A stretch of 64,000 nucleotides of DNA from Nannocystis punicea. GTDB lineage: Bacteria > Myxococcota_A > Polyangia > Nannocystales > Nannocystaceae. Each line of letters begins with the position of its first letter. The stretch's first letter is position 1. Location of the stretch: assembly GCF_026965555.1 (NCBI RefSeq), contig NZ_CP114040.1, positions 10,390,001-10,454,000 on the forward strand, given 5' to 3'. This document shows, piece by piece, positions 42,619-49,075 of the stretch. The notes beneath the pieces were generated by a model. That model was not told where the DNA came from. It searched no databases and saw only the letters and a program-made list of their open reading frames with translations. The translations under genes were made by a program, and so were the position numbers.

Positions 42619-43428
42619 ATGCTGCTCGCCATCGACGTGGGCAATTCCAACACATCCATCGGGGTGTTCGCGGGGGCCGAGCTGCGATGCGAGCTGCGCC
42701 TCGCCACCCAGCGCAACTGGACCCGCGACGAGCTCGCGGTCGCCGTCGAGCGCGTGCTTGCGCTCGTCGGCATCCGCTTCGCCGACCTGCGCGACGCGGT
42801 GATCGCCAGCGTGGTCCCTCCGGTCGTCGGGCCGCTCCTGCGGGCCCTCTCGCACTACGCGGGGCTCGGCGCGCTGGTCGTCGAGCCGGGCTTGCCGACC
42901 GGCATGCCGATCCTCTACGACCCGCCGCACGAGGTCGGCGCCGACCGGATCGTCGCCGCCGTGGCCGCCCACCGCCGCTACGGCGCGCGCGGCACCGCGG
43001 GCGCTTCCGAGCCGGCCCGCGGCGTCCTCGTCGTCGACTTCGGCACCGCCACGACCTTCGACGTCGTCACGCCTGCGCCCGAGTACCTCGGCGGCGTCAT
43101 CGCCCCCGGGATCGGCATCAGCGCCGACGCCCTGTTCGCCCGCGCCGCCAAGCTCCCGCGCGTCGACATCGCCCGGCCCGCCCGCGTCATCGGCACCAAC
43201 ACGATCATGGCCGTGCAGTCCGGACTCTTGTACGGCTACGTCGGATTGGTCGAGGGCATGATCCGGCGGATCCGCGACGAGCTCGATCACCCCGTCACGG
43301 TCGTCGCCACCGGCGGCTTCGCCCCCGACGTCGCCCGCGAGACCGACGTGATCGACGTCGTCGACGACGCCCTCGTGCTCGAGGGCCTGCGCCTCATCCA
43401 CGCCCTCCACCGCCCGCCCGCGGTCTGA
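42619..43428 (+). CDS. coaX: Type III pantothenate kinase
   Basis: The 269-residue enzyme phosphorylates pantothenate in the first step of CoA synthesis. It has the ASKHA-fold phosphate motif MLLAIDVGNSNTSIGVF, the central LPTGMPILYDPPHEVGADRI with GADR, VVDFGTATTFDVV (phosphate 2), and GVIAPGIGISADALFARAAK with LPRVDI. VVATGGFAP is the adenosine-side motif. Length and all motifs match active CoaX proteins. A TAGAGT box ends nine bases before the ATG. The next gene is a Uma2 protein; the upstream gene diverges. Nothing suggests special regulation. Confidence 0.93.
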   Translation: MLLAIDVGNSNTSIGVFAGAELRCELRLATQRNWTRDELAVAVERVLALVGIRFADLRDAVIASVVPPVVGPLLRALSHYAGLGALVVEPGLPTGMPILYDPPHEVGADRIVAAVAAHRRYGARGTAGASEPARGVLVVDFGTATTFDVVTPAPEYLGGVIAPGIGISADALFARAAKLPRVDIARPARVIGTNTIMAVQSGLLYGYVGLVEGMIRRIRDELDHPVTVVATGGFAPDVARETDVIDVVDDALVLEGLRLIHALHRPPAV

Positions 43429-43523
43429 CGCAAACATCCTCGACGGCCGCGCTGAAGGCCCTCCGTGAAGCCCGGCGCCGCCTCCGCGCGCCCGCCCCGG
43501 CTGCATGTGGTACGGTTCGAGCC

Positions 43524-44096
43524 ATGGAGGCCGCGCGCAAGCTCAAGACCTACGAGGATCTCCTGGCGGTCCCCGAAGACGTGCACGCCGAGCTGCACGC
43601 CGGCGAGATCGTCACGCAGCCGGGCGGCCTCTCCGATCACAGCCGCGTGCAGCGCAGCATGAGCCGCTTCATCGGCGGTCCTTTCGACGACGACACCGAC
43701 GGCCCCGACGGCTGGTGGATCTTCACGGAGATGGACGTCCGATTCACGCGCCACGACGTCACCCGCCCCGACCTGGTCGGCTGGCGACGCTCGCGGCTCC
43801 CCTCGCCCGCCAACTTACGCCCGATCGACGTCGTGCCCGACTGGATCTGCGAGGTCCTCTCGCCCTCCAACGCCCGCAACGACCGCGTGTTCAAGGCCCG
43901 ACTGTACGCAGAGCACGGCGTCCCCTACTACTGGCTGATCGACCCGGCCGAGCGGCTCCTCGAAGCATATGTCCTCAAGGACAGTCAGTGGGTAGTCGCC
44001 GGCGCCTGGGACGACACTGCGGTCGCCCGCGTCCCGCCGTTCCAGGACGTCGAGCTCCCGGTCGGCCGGCTGTTCCTCCCGCGGCCGACCACCTGA
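43524..44096 (+). CDS. Uma2-family (DUF820) nuclease-like protein, copy 2
   Basis: The 190-residue protein is collinear with the Uma2 protein at 18091: KTYEDLLAVPEDVHAELHAG, EMDVRFTRHDVTRPDLVGW, IDVVPDWICEVLSPSNARND and YAEHGVPYYWLIDPAERLLE. The putative catalytic acidic and Lys residues are kept. The chain is otherwise the same length until the tail. One short stretch differs in a telling way: here AYVLKDSQW is encoded by a palindromic repeat (43970-43983), where copy 1 has AYALDGGQW. A TACGGT box ends seven bases before the ATG. It is followed after ten bases by the next gene, so both may be one unit. Confidence 0.85.
   Translation: MEAARKLKTYEDLLAVPEDVHAELHAGEIVTQPGGLSDHSRVQRSMSRFIGGPFDDDTDGPDGWWIFTEMDVRFTRHDVTRPDLVGWRRSRLPSPANLRPIDVVPDWICEVLSPSNARNDRVFKARLYAEHGVPYYWLIDPAERLLEAYVLKDSQWVVAGAWDDTAVARVPPFQDVELPVGRLFLPRPTT
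43970..43983. repeat. Palindromic repeat core inside the second Uma2 gene
   Basis: The sequence tgtcctcaaggaca is identical to the core of the 68-bp satellite and of 48954-48971. The paralogous gene at 18091 has the same number of codons here without the motif, so there was no net insertion. Confidence 0.7.
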
Positions 44097-44106
44097 CCTT
44101 TCGGCC

Positions 44107-45024
44107 ATGTTGCACCCGCCCCTCAGCGACGCGCGCCTCGGCGCCCGCCTGCACAAGCTGGTCGGCCCCGGCGCCGGCCCGGCGCAACGCGAGCTGGCGG
44201 CCCGCGCCCTGATCCCCGCGCCGGGCAGCGACACCTGGCTGGCCCTCTATCACCTGTGGGCGCTCGATCACTCGCCGCACGCCGAGCTCGCCGGGCGCAC
44301 CGCCGCCGAGCTCCCGGGCCCTGCGATCTTCGCCGCCCTCGCCGACCCGCTGCTGCCCGCGCCCGCGCTCGACTTCATGGCCCGGCGCCGCATCGATCGC
44401 GCCGACGAGCTCGCGGTGCTCGTGCGTCACCCGCAGGTCCACGCCGACACCCTCGCGCTGGTCGCTCGCTGCGGCCCGCCGCGCACCTGCGAGGCGATCG
44501 CCCTCGCGCACGCGCGCCTGTTGGCCGCGCCGGCGATCCTCGCGGCCCTGGCCCACAACCCGCGCTGTCCGAGCGCCGCCCTCCACGCCGCCGTCGAGCT
44601 CGGCGCCCGCGAGCGCGTGCCGGGCCTGCGCGGCCTGCATGGGGCCTTGCTCTCCGGACATGTCCCTCACGACAGGTCCGACGACCACGCCGCGCGCCAG
44701 CAGGCGGCCGTCCGCTCGCGCGCCGGCGAGGACCTGGCCGCCGCGCCGCCGCTGCCCGCCGATCCGCCCGACCAGGACGACGCCGATCTGCCGGCGCCGC
44801 TGGAGCCCGCGCCCGCCGCCGTCGTGCCCGTGCCCGTGCCCGCGCGACGCGTCGCGCCCTACGACGCCCGCGTCGCCGCCGTCCTCGATCCGGCCACCCC
44901 GCTGCCGCAGGCGATGAGCCTGCTGTGGCGCCTGCGTCGGCCCGACCTCCGCCGCGTCGCCGACGCGCGCCGCCTCCCGCGCCCGCTCGTCGCCGCCGCC
45001 CGCCGTAGGCTCGGTCAACCCTGA
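44107..45024 (+). CDS. HEAT-like repeat protein of unknown function
   Basis: This 305-residue protein is Ala/Leu/Arg-rich, all-helical and soluble: TWLALYHLWALDHSPHAELA, AIFAALADPLLPAPALDFMA, ELAVLVRHPQVHADTLALVA and AAPAILAALAHNPRCPSAAL suggest HEAT-like helical repeats of 25-30 residues. The second half has a Pro/Ala/Val linker (PAPAAVVPVPVPARRVAPYD) and a final helical part. No family is recognised. An in-frame palindromic repeat (44654-44680) encodes SGHVPHDRSDD right between the repeat part and the linker. It starts ten bases after the Uma2 stop and is likely co-transcribed. Confidence 0.6.
   Translation: MLHPPLSDARLGARLHKLVGPGAGPAQRELAARALIPAPGSDTWLALYHLWALDHSPHAELAGRTAAELPGPAIFAALADPLLPAPALDFMARRRIDRADELAVLVRHPQVHADTLALVARCGPPRTCEAIALAHARLLAAPAILAALAHNPRCPSAALHAAVELGARERVPGLRGLHGALLSGHVPHDRSDDHAARQQAAVRSRAGEDLAAAPPLPADPPDQDDADLPAPLEPAPAAVVPVPVPARRVAPYDARVAAVLDPATPLPQAMSLLWRLRRPDLRRVADARRLPRPLVAAARRRLGQP
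44654..44680. repeat. Palindromic repeat between domains of the HEAT-like protein
   Basis: The sequence ccggacatgtccctcacgac followed by aggtccg has two nested palindromic elements. It is translated as SGHVPHDRSDD at the junction between the helical repeats and the Pro-rich linker. Confidence 0.7.
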
Positions 45025-45211
45025 ACGGCTCCGCCATGCCCCATCGCACCGCCCGATCCGCCTGTACCGCGGCCCTCCTCGCGCACCGGGCCGAACGCAG
45101 CGTGAATCATCGCGCCGCCCCCTCGACCGTCCCCCTGCTCACCACCTCCGCGGTGAACGCTCGCCTCGCCCCCTCACACCTCATCCCTCGCCCGGCCCGG
45201 AGGCGCGGCCC

Positions 45212-46231
45212 ATGAACCGACTCCGCACCGCGCTCGCGCGCTGGGGCGGCGCGCTCCTCCACCCGCGAGCGACAGCCGCCTCGCTGGCGCCCGAGGACGG
45301 CGCGCGCGACGGCCTCCTCTTCATCCTCCTGTTCGCCGCCGGCGCCCACCTCCTGCCGATCGGCGACGCGGTGGCCGACTTCACCGCCATGGCCGGGCTG
45401 GCCGCCCTGCCCACCTTGCTGTCGGGCTTCACCGTCCTGATCCCGTGGCTCGTCACGACCCTCGCGGTCGAGGCGATCCTCGGCCCGCAGCGGGCCCACC
45501 GGGCTGCCCTGTGCCTCCTGCCGATGTTGCTCGTGGTCGCGCTCGCCCGCCTCCTCGCCGGCGCCGGCCACCCGCTGCCTGTCCCGAAGTACAGCCTCGA
45601 GATCTTCGGCGCGGTCCTGGCGGCCGGCCTCGCGCTGTGGGTCCGCCCGGCGGTGTGCATGTCCCGAGAGACAGCCACGCCCGCGCCCCCCGGCCGCGCC
45701 GCCGTCGTCGTCGGCGCCCTCGTCGTCCTGCTGCCGCTCGTCAGCGCCGGGCGCGACGCCGCCGACCTGGCCGCGCACTGGCGCACCCTCGCGCCGGTGG
45801 CCGTCGGCGAGGGGGTGCCCGACTTCCACGCCGAGGACCTCGACGGCGGCGACTTCACCACCGCCGACCTGCGCGGCGGGGCCCGGCTGCTGGTCTTCTT
45901 CACCAGCTGGTGCGGCGTGTGCAGCGACGAGATGAGCAAGTACGCCGCGGTCCACCGCGAGCTCGGCGACCGCGGCTTCGCGGTGATCGGCGTCAATTGC
46001 GACCGCGAGGGCGACCAGAGGGCGATCGCCGCCCGCTACCGCGACGACAAGCAGCTGCCGTTCCGCATCGTCCTCGACCACGGCGCGATCGCCCGCGCCT
46101 TCCGCCTGTCCGTCTATCCTCACCTGGTGCTCGTCGACGCCCACGGGCAGATCCGCTGGGTCCACCAGGGCCGGGCGATGGACAGCACCCTGCGCGCCGC
46201 GATCGCTGCGGTCACCAGCCCCGCGCCATGA
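45212..46231 (+). CDS. Membrane protein with C-terminal thioredoxin-like (TlpA/AhpC-type) domain
   Basis: Residues 1-170 carry four or five hydrophobic helices (LLFILLFAAGAHLLPIG, ALPTLLSGFTVLIPWLVTTL, ALCLLPMLLVVALARLLA, FGAVLAAGLALWV, VVVGALVVLLPLVSA), resembling Yip1-like membrane domains. Residues 205-339 are a redoxin: GVPDFHAEDLDGGDF, LLVFFTSWCGVCSDEMSKYA with the CxxC-type pair Cys-Gly-Val-Cys, and YPHLVLVDAHGQIRW with cis-Pro. It would be a membrane-tethered disulfide reductase facing the periplasm. A palindromic repeat (45658-45674) is translated in the cytoplasmic or periplasmic loop between the domains. It overlaps the next gene (ATGA), starting a three-gene operon. Confidence 0.8.
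   Translation: MNRLRTALARWGGALLHPRATAASLAPEDGARDGLLFILLFAAGAHLLPIGDAVADFTAMAGLAALPTLLSGFTVLIPWLVTTLAVEAILGPQRAHRAALCLLPMLLVVALARLLAGAGHPLPVPKYSLEIFGAVLAAGLALWVRPAVCMSRETATPAPPGRAAVVVGALVVLLPLVSAGRDAADLAAHWRTLAPVAVGEGVPDFHAEDLDGGDFTTADLRGGARLLVFFTSWCGVCSDEMSKYAAVHRELGDRGFAVIGVNCDREGDQRAIAARYRDDKQLPFRIVLDHGAIARAFRLSVYPHLVLVDAHGQIRWVHQGRAMDSTLRAAIAAVTSPAP
45658..45674. repeat. Palindromic repeat in the redoxin gene
   Basis: The sequence catgtcccgagagacag is translated as CMSRETA in the hydrophilic loop before the last membrane helix, so neither the helices nor the redoxin fold is affected. Confidence 0.65.
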
Positions 46232-46923
46232 CGATCCGCGCCCGCCTCGCCCCCTTGCTCCTCGCGTTCGCCTGCGCCCCGATCGACGACGCGGACGACG
46301 GCCTCGACCGCCACCCCGCGCTCGGGTCTTGCCCCGAGGACATGTCCTCGGGGACAGACGATGCGTTCGCCGACTGCGTCGACGAGTTCGTGCCCGAGGG
46401 CGGCGGCTGGGGCGACGAGTCGTTCCCCGAGATCGTCCTCGGCCCGCCCGAAGCCGGCGCGAACGGCAACGCCGGCCTCGACGTGCTGTCGCTCGGCTGC
46501 GGCGGCCAGATCACCGTCTACTTCGCCGGCGACGGCGTGGTCGACGGCCCCGGCCCCGACCTGCTCGTGTTCGAGAACCCGTTCGTGGTCGGCGACGGCA
46601 CCTTCGCCGAGCCGGCGCGCGTGCTCGTCAGCGACGACGGCGTCGACTGGCGCGCTTTCGCCTGCGACCCGGTGGGTGACGATCTCCTGCGCGGCTGCGC
46701 CGGCGTCGCGCTGGTCCGCGCCAACTCCCAGAACGGCCTCGACCCTACCGACCCCGCCGAGGCCGGCGGCGACGCCTTCGATCTCGCCGAGGTCGGCCTC
46801 GCGCGCGCCCACTACGTCCGCCTCATCGACGTCGGCGACGAGTACGATCCGTCCGGCCAGTGGTGCACCGGTCGCAGCGGCGGCTTCGACCTCGACGCCC
46901 TGGCCGCCGTGCACGCGCCATGA
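46228..46923 (+). CDS. Lipoprotein of unknown function in the redoxin operon
   Basis: The 231-residue protein begins MTIRARLAPLLLAFAC with the lipobox Cys16. The mature domain is Asp/Gly-rich and beta-like: SFPEIVLGPPEAGANGNAGL, DLLVFENPFVVGDGTFAEPA, RVLVSDDGVDWRAFAC and LARAHYVRLIDVGDEYDPSG. This pattern occurs in cell-surface proteins of planctomycetes and myxobacteria, perhaps a carbohydrate-binding sandwich with a calcium site; function unknown. The start overlaps the redoxin stop and the stop overlaps the next start (both ATGA), so the three genes are one operon. A perfect 22-bp palindrome lies near its 5' end (46332-46353), encoding CPEDMSSGTDD. Confidence 0.75.
   Translation: MTIRARLAPLLLAFACAPIDDADDGLDRHPALGSCPEDMSSGTDDAFADCVDEFVPEGGGWGDESFPEIVLGPPEAGANGNAGLDVLSLGCGGQITVYFAGDGVVDGPGPDLLVFENPFVVGDGTFAEPARVLVSDDGVDWRAFACDPVGDDLLRGCAGVALVRANSQNGLDPTDPAEAGGDAFDLAEVGLARAHYVRLIDVGDEYDPSGQWCTGRSGGFDLDALAAVHAP
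46332..46353. repeat. Perfect 22-bp palindrome inside a lipoprotein gene
   Basis: The arms ccccgaggaca and tgtcctcgggg form a perfect palindrome with no loop. It is translated in the disordered segment after the lipid anchor (SCPEDMSSGTDDA). A second half-site, ggggacag, follows at once. Confidence 0.85.
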
Positions 46924-47486
46924 GCTTCCACCTCTACAACCGTCACGCGCTGGCCCACGTCGGCAAGCGCTTCCCGGGCGCCACCGTCCTCGACCTGACC
47001 TCGCGCGGGCCTGACCCGTGGGTCAAGTTCAGCCCCTTCTACCCGCACGGCGGCATCCCGGTGCCCTTCACCCCCGGGCGCGCCGCCGCCTCGGTCGAGG
47101 GCGTGTGGCAGGCGCTCAAGGTGTTCGCCACCCAGGACGTCGACCCGAGCAAGCTCGACATCACCACCATGAAGGGCATCAAGCGCACGGTGCAGCGCCT
47201 CGGCACCTGCCTCGGCCACCGCGACGGCCTCGCCGGCACGCGCCTCCTGTCCTACGCCGAGGCCCGGCGGCAGATCTACCTGCCCACCTACCGCTGGGTC
47301 CTCGCGCACCACCTCGGCCCCCAGCTGCTCGAGCTGCAGCGCCTCGGCGCCGCCGGCCCGGTCGTCCTCCTCGACTACGAGACCAACCCCGACCCCGACG
47401 ACCTCAGCCGCCCGCTGTCGCACGTCGGCCTCGTCATTCACCTGTTACAAGGGACATGGCCCGAAGGCCCTGTCTCTTCGGACTGA
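46920..47486 (+). CDS. Conserved hypothetical protein (DUF6939-like)
   Basis: The 188-residue protein has motifs that I recall from a widespread uncharacterised family: SFHLYNRHALAHVGKRFPGA, VLDLTSRGPDPWVKFSPFYP, HGGIPVPFTPGRAAASVEGV, WQALKVFATQDVDPSK and MKGIKRTVQRLGTCLGHRDG with VLLDYETN and DLSRPLSHVGLV. The conserved His, Asp and Arg residues suggest an enzyme or nucleotide-binding role, unknown. The family name is from memory and moderately certain. The start overlaps the lipoprotein stop. The last dozen residues (QGTWPEGPVSSD) are encoded by a palindromic repeat and look like a replaced C-terminus. Confidence 0.75.
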   Translation: MSFHLYNRHALAHVGKRFPGATVLDLTSRGPDPWVKFSPFYPHGGIPVPFTPGRAAASVEGVWQALKVFATQDVDPSKLDITTMKGIKRTVQRLGTCLGHRDGLAGTRLLSYAEARRQIYLPTYRWVLAHHLGPQLLELQRLGAAGPVVLLDYETNPDPDDLSRPLSHVGLVIHLLQGTWPEGPVSSD

Positions 47487-47520
47487 GCTTTCAAGACATG
47501 CCCGAACGGGCATGCCCTGA
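47451..47520. repeat. Palindromic repeats at the operon end, likely terminator
   Basis: The sequence gggacatggcccgaaggccc with tgtctc (47451-47476) forms the last codons of the upstream gene. Then gacatgcccgaacgggcatg (47495-47514; arms catgcccg and cgggcatg) stands nine bases after the stop and could act as a terminator. A half-site, ccctgaagaccat, follows. The gap up to 47751 holds nothing else that I recognise. Confidence 0.7.
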
Positions 47521-47751
47521 AGACCATATAGCAGCTGACCCGCCGCACCCCGTCGCCGTCCACGACGACCGACGATCCGCGCCGTCCCGACCCATCGCCA
47601 GGAGTGCACTGCAGTCAGGCGGCGCGACGGCGGTCGCCAGGTACGACGAGCCGAACGTGATTCAGCCGCGGCGCTCGCGGGGCATCGGCGCGTGACCGAC
47701 GGTGCCGGGAACGGGGTCCCTCGCCGTGGACCGCGAGTCGGCCCGCTCGCT

Positions 47752-48654
47752 TCACCCGCCCGCCCCGAGCACGCGCGAGAGGCTGAGGTCCAGCTGGCTG
47801 CGGATCAGCCGCAGCACGCTGTGCGACTCCGACTCGGACAGCTTCAGCGACTGCACCAGCAGCGCGCGGGTCCGCAGGGCCAGATCCTCGCGCACGCGGA
47901 CCAGCCGGCGCGCGGCGGTCGCCCGGTGGACCTTCTGCAGCGCCGCGATCTGGTCGATGCTGAGGCCGTCGAGCAGGTGCTGCCGCAGCAGGTTGCGCGC
48001 CTGCTCGTCGAGCTCGGCCAGGGCCGCGTGGAACGAGCGGCGGAACGCCTCGCCGTAGGTCGCCTTGAGGTGGGCCAGCTCGAGATCGCCGCCGACGCGC
48101 TCGTCGGCCAGCTCGAGATCGTCGGCCGACGTCTGCCGCGCCTCGCGGCCCGCCAGACGCCGCGCCTCGCGAGCGACCGCCACGTACAGCCACCCGGCCA
48201 GGTCGCCGCGCCCCGAGTACGTGGCCAGCCGCCGCGTCCCGCTCGCGTCGGCCACCAGCAAGCTGCCGGCGATCCGCTGCCGCGCGTCCGCCACGACGTC
48301 CGCCGTCAGCCCCGCGCGGGCCAGCCGCTCGGCCACCGGCGACAGATACGCCGCGTCGAAGCACTGCAGCGCCCGCGGGTCGCCCGCCAGACACGCCGCG
48401 ACCAGGCACAGCTCCTCGGCCCGCAGCCTCGCCAGCGCGGCCAGCGGGTCGGCCTCCGCCGCGACCTTCTCGCCGAGGAACCGCCCGACCTCGTCCTCGC
48501 TCAGCGCGACCCCGGCGAAGCGACGCCGCGCGGCCGCGACGATCGCCGCCAGCGCGGACGACACCGCGGCCCGATCGACGACCTGCGCCGGGCTCGAGAG
48601 ACACGAGAGGAACGAAGCCGCGAGGACGTCCGACAAGCGCGTGCAGTTTGTCAC
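47752..48654 (-). CDS. RNA polymerase sigma factor of a Myxococcales-type family
   Basis: The product has about 300 residues from the GTG at 48654. It has a divergent sigma-70 layout: a helical N-terminal part with GVALSEDEVGRFLGEKVA, ARLRAEELCLVAACLAGDPR, region-2-like GTRRLATYSGRGDLAGWLYV with AVAREARRLAGRE, and region 4 LDEQARNLLRQHLLDGLSID with QIAALQKVHRATAARRLV. It resembles the family annotated as Myxococcales sigma-70 family 1 (TIGR03001), by memory. It probably directs a special set of promoters. It follows the zinc-finger kinase gene on the same strand (separated by 225 bp with palindromes and a tiny divergent gene). Start 48747 is possible. Confidence 0.75.
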   Translation of the reverse strand: MTNCTRLSDVLAASFLSCLSSPAQVVDRAAVSSALAAIVAAARRRFAGVALSEDEVGRFLGEKVAAEADPLAALARLRAEELCLVAACLAGDPRALQCFDAAYLSPVAERLARAGLTADVVADARQRIAGSLLVADASGTRRLATYSGRGDLAGWLYVAVAREARRLAGREARQTSADDLELADERVGGDLELAHLKATYGEAFRRSFHAALAELDEQARNLLRQHLLDGLSIDQIAALQKVHRATAARRLVRVREDLALRTRALLVQSLKLSESESHSVLRLIRSQLDLSLSRVLGAGG

Positions 48655-48745
48655 GGAACCTGCGCCGCCGGCAGCCGCGACTCGGCGCCCGACGCCGCCT
48701 CTCCCCGGTGGCGCCGCCCTTCCCGCGGCGCCAGGAAGATCCGCC

Positions 48746-48850
48746 ATGAAGCCCAAGAACAACCCGCCCCCGAAACCCCAGCCGCCGCGGACCGACCGCC
48801 CGCTCGTCATCCGCACCGGCGTGCGCGCAGGCCCCTACGAATTCCTGTGA
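48746..48850 (+). CDS. Small 34-residue peptide, possibly functional
   Basis: A short frame reads MKPKNNPPPKPQPPRTDRPL and ends VIRTGVRAGPYEFL. An aggaag ribosome site lies seven bases before the ATG, and it diverges from the sigma-factor gene 91 bp away. The Pro/Lys-rich start with a compact VIRTGVRAG end looks like a small interaction peptide; many unannotated peptides of this kind accompany myxobacterial sigma/kinase loci, but I cannot name a family. Frame and ribosome site support translation; the function is unknown and it may be spurious. Confidence 0.4.
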   Translation: MKPKNNPPPKPQPPRTDRPLVIRTGVRAGPYEFL

Positions 48851-48953
48851 ACGCCCCGCCTGCGCGACCCCGACCTCGACGCTCGGGGTCGCCGCACGAC
48901 GTGCGAGCGGTGGGGTTCATCCTCGCGCACGCGCGGGCCGAGCGTCGCAAGAC

Positions 48954-49075
48954 CATGTCCTCAAGGACATGTATTATCCGACATATCGTGATCGTCTCAT
49001 CGCTCTGGCGCAGCGAGCCGCCGCGAGCCACCGCGCCGCTCGGGTCGACGTCCGAGAACATGTCCCGAAGGACAT
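48954..49075. repeat. Two palindromes flanking a duplicated kinase 3' end
   Basis: Perfect catgtcctcaaggacatg (48954-48971) and catgtcccgaaggacat (49059-49075) lie 105 bp apart. After each, a similar stretch follows: gatcgtctcatcgctctggc at 48991 and gatcgtcttgtcgctctcgc at 49090, each continuing gcag(c/a)gagcc. The second is the coding end of the kinase gene, so the first is a partial copy of it, moved or duplicated with its palindrome. The second palindrome ends just before the kinase stop codon. Confidence 0.75.
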
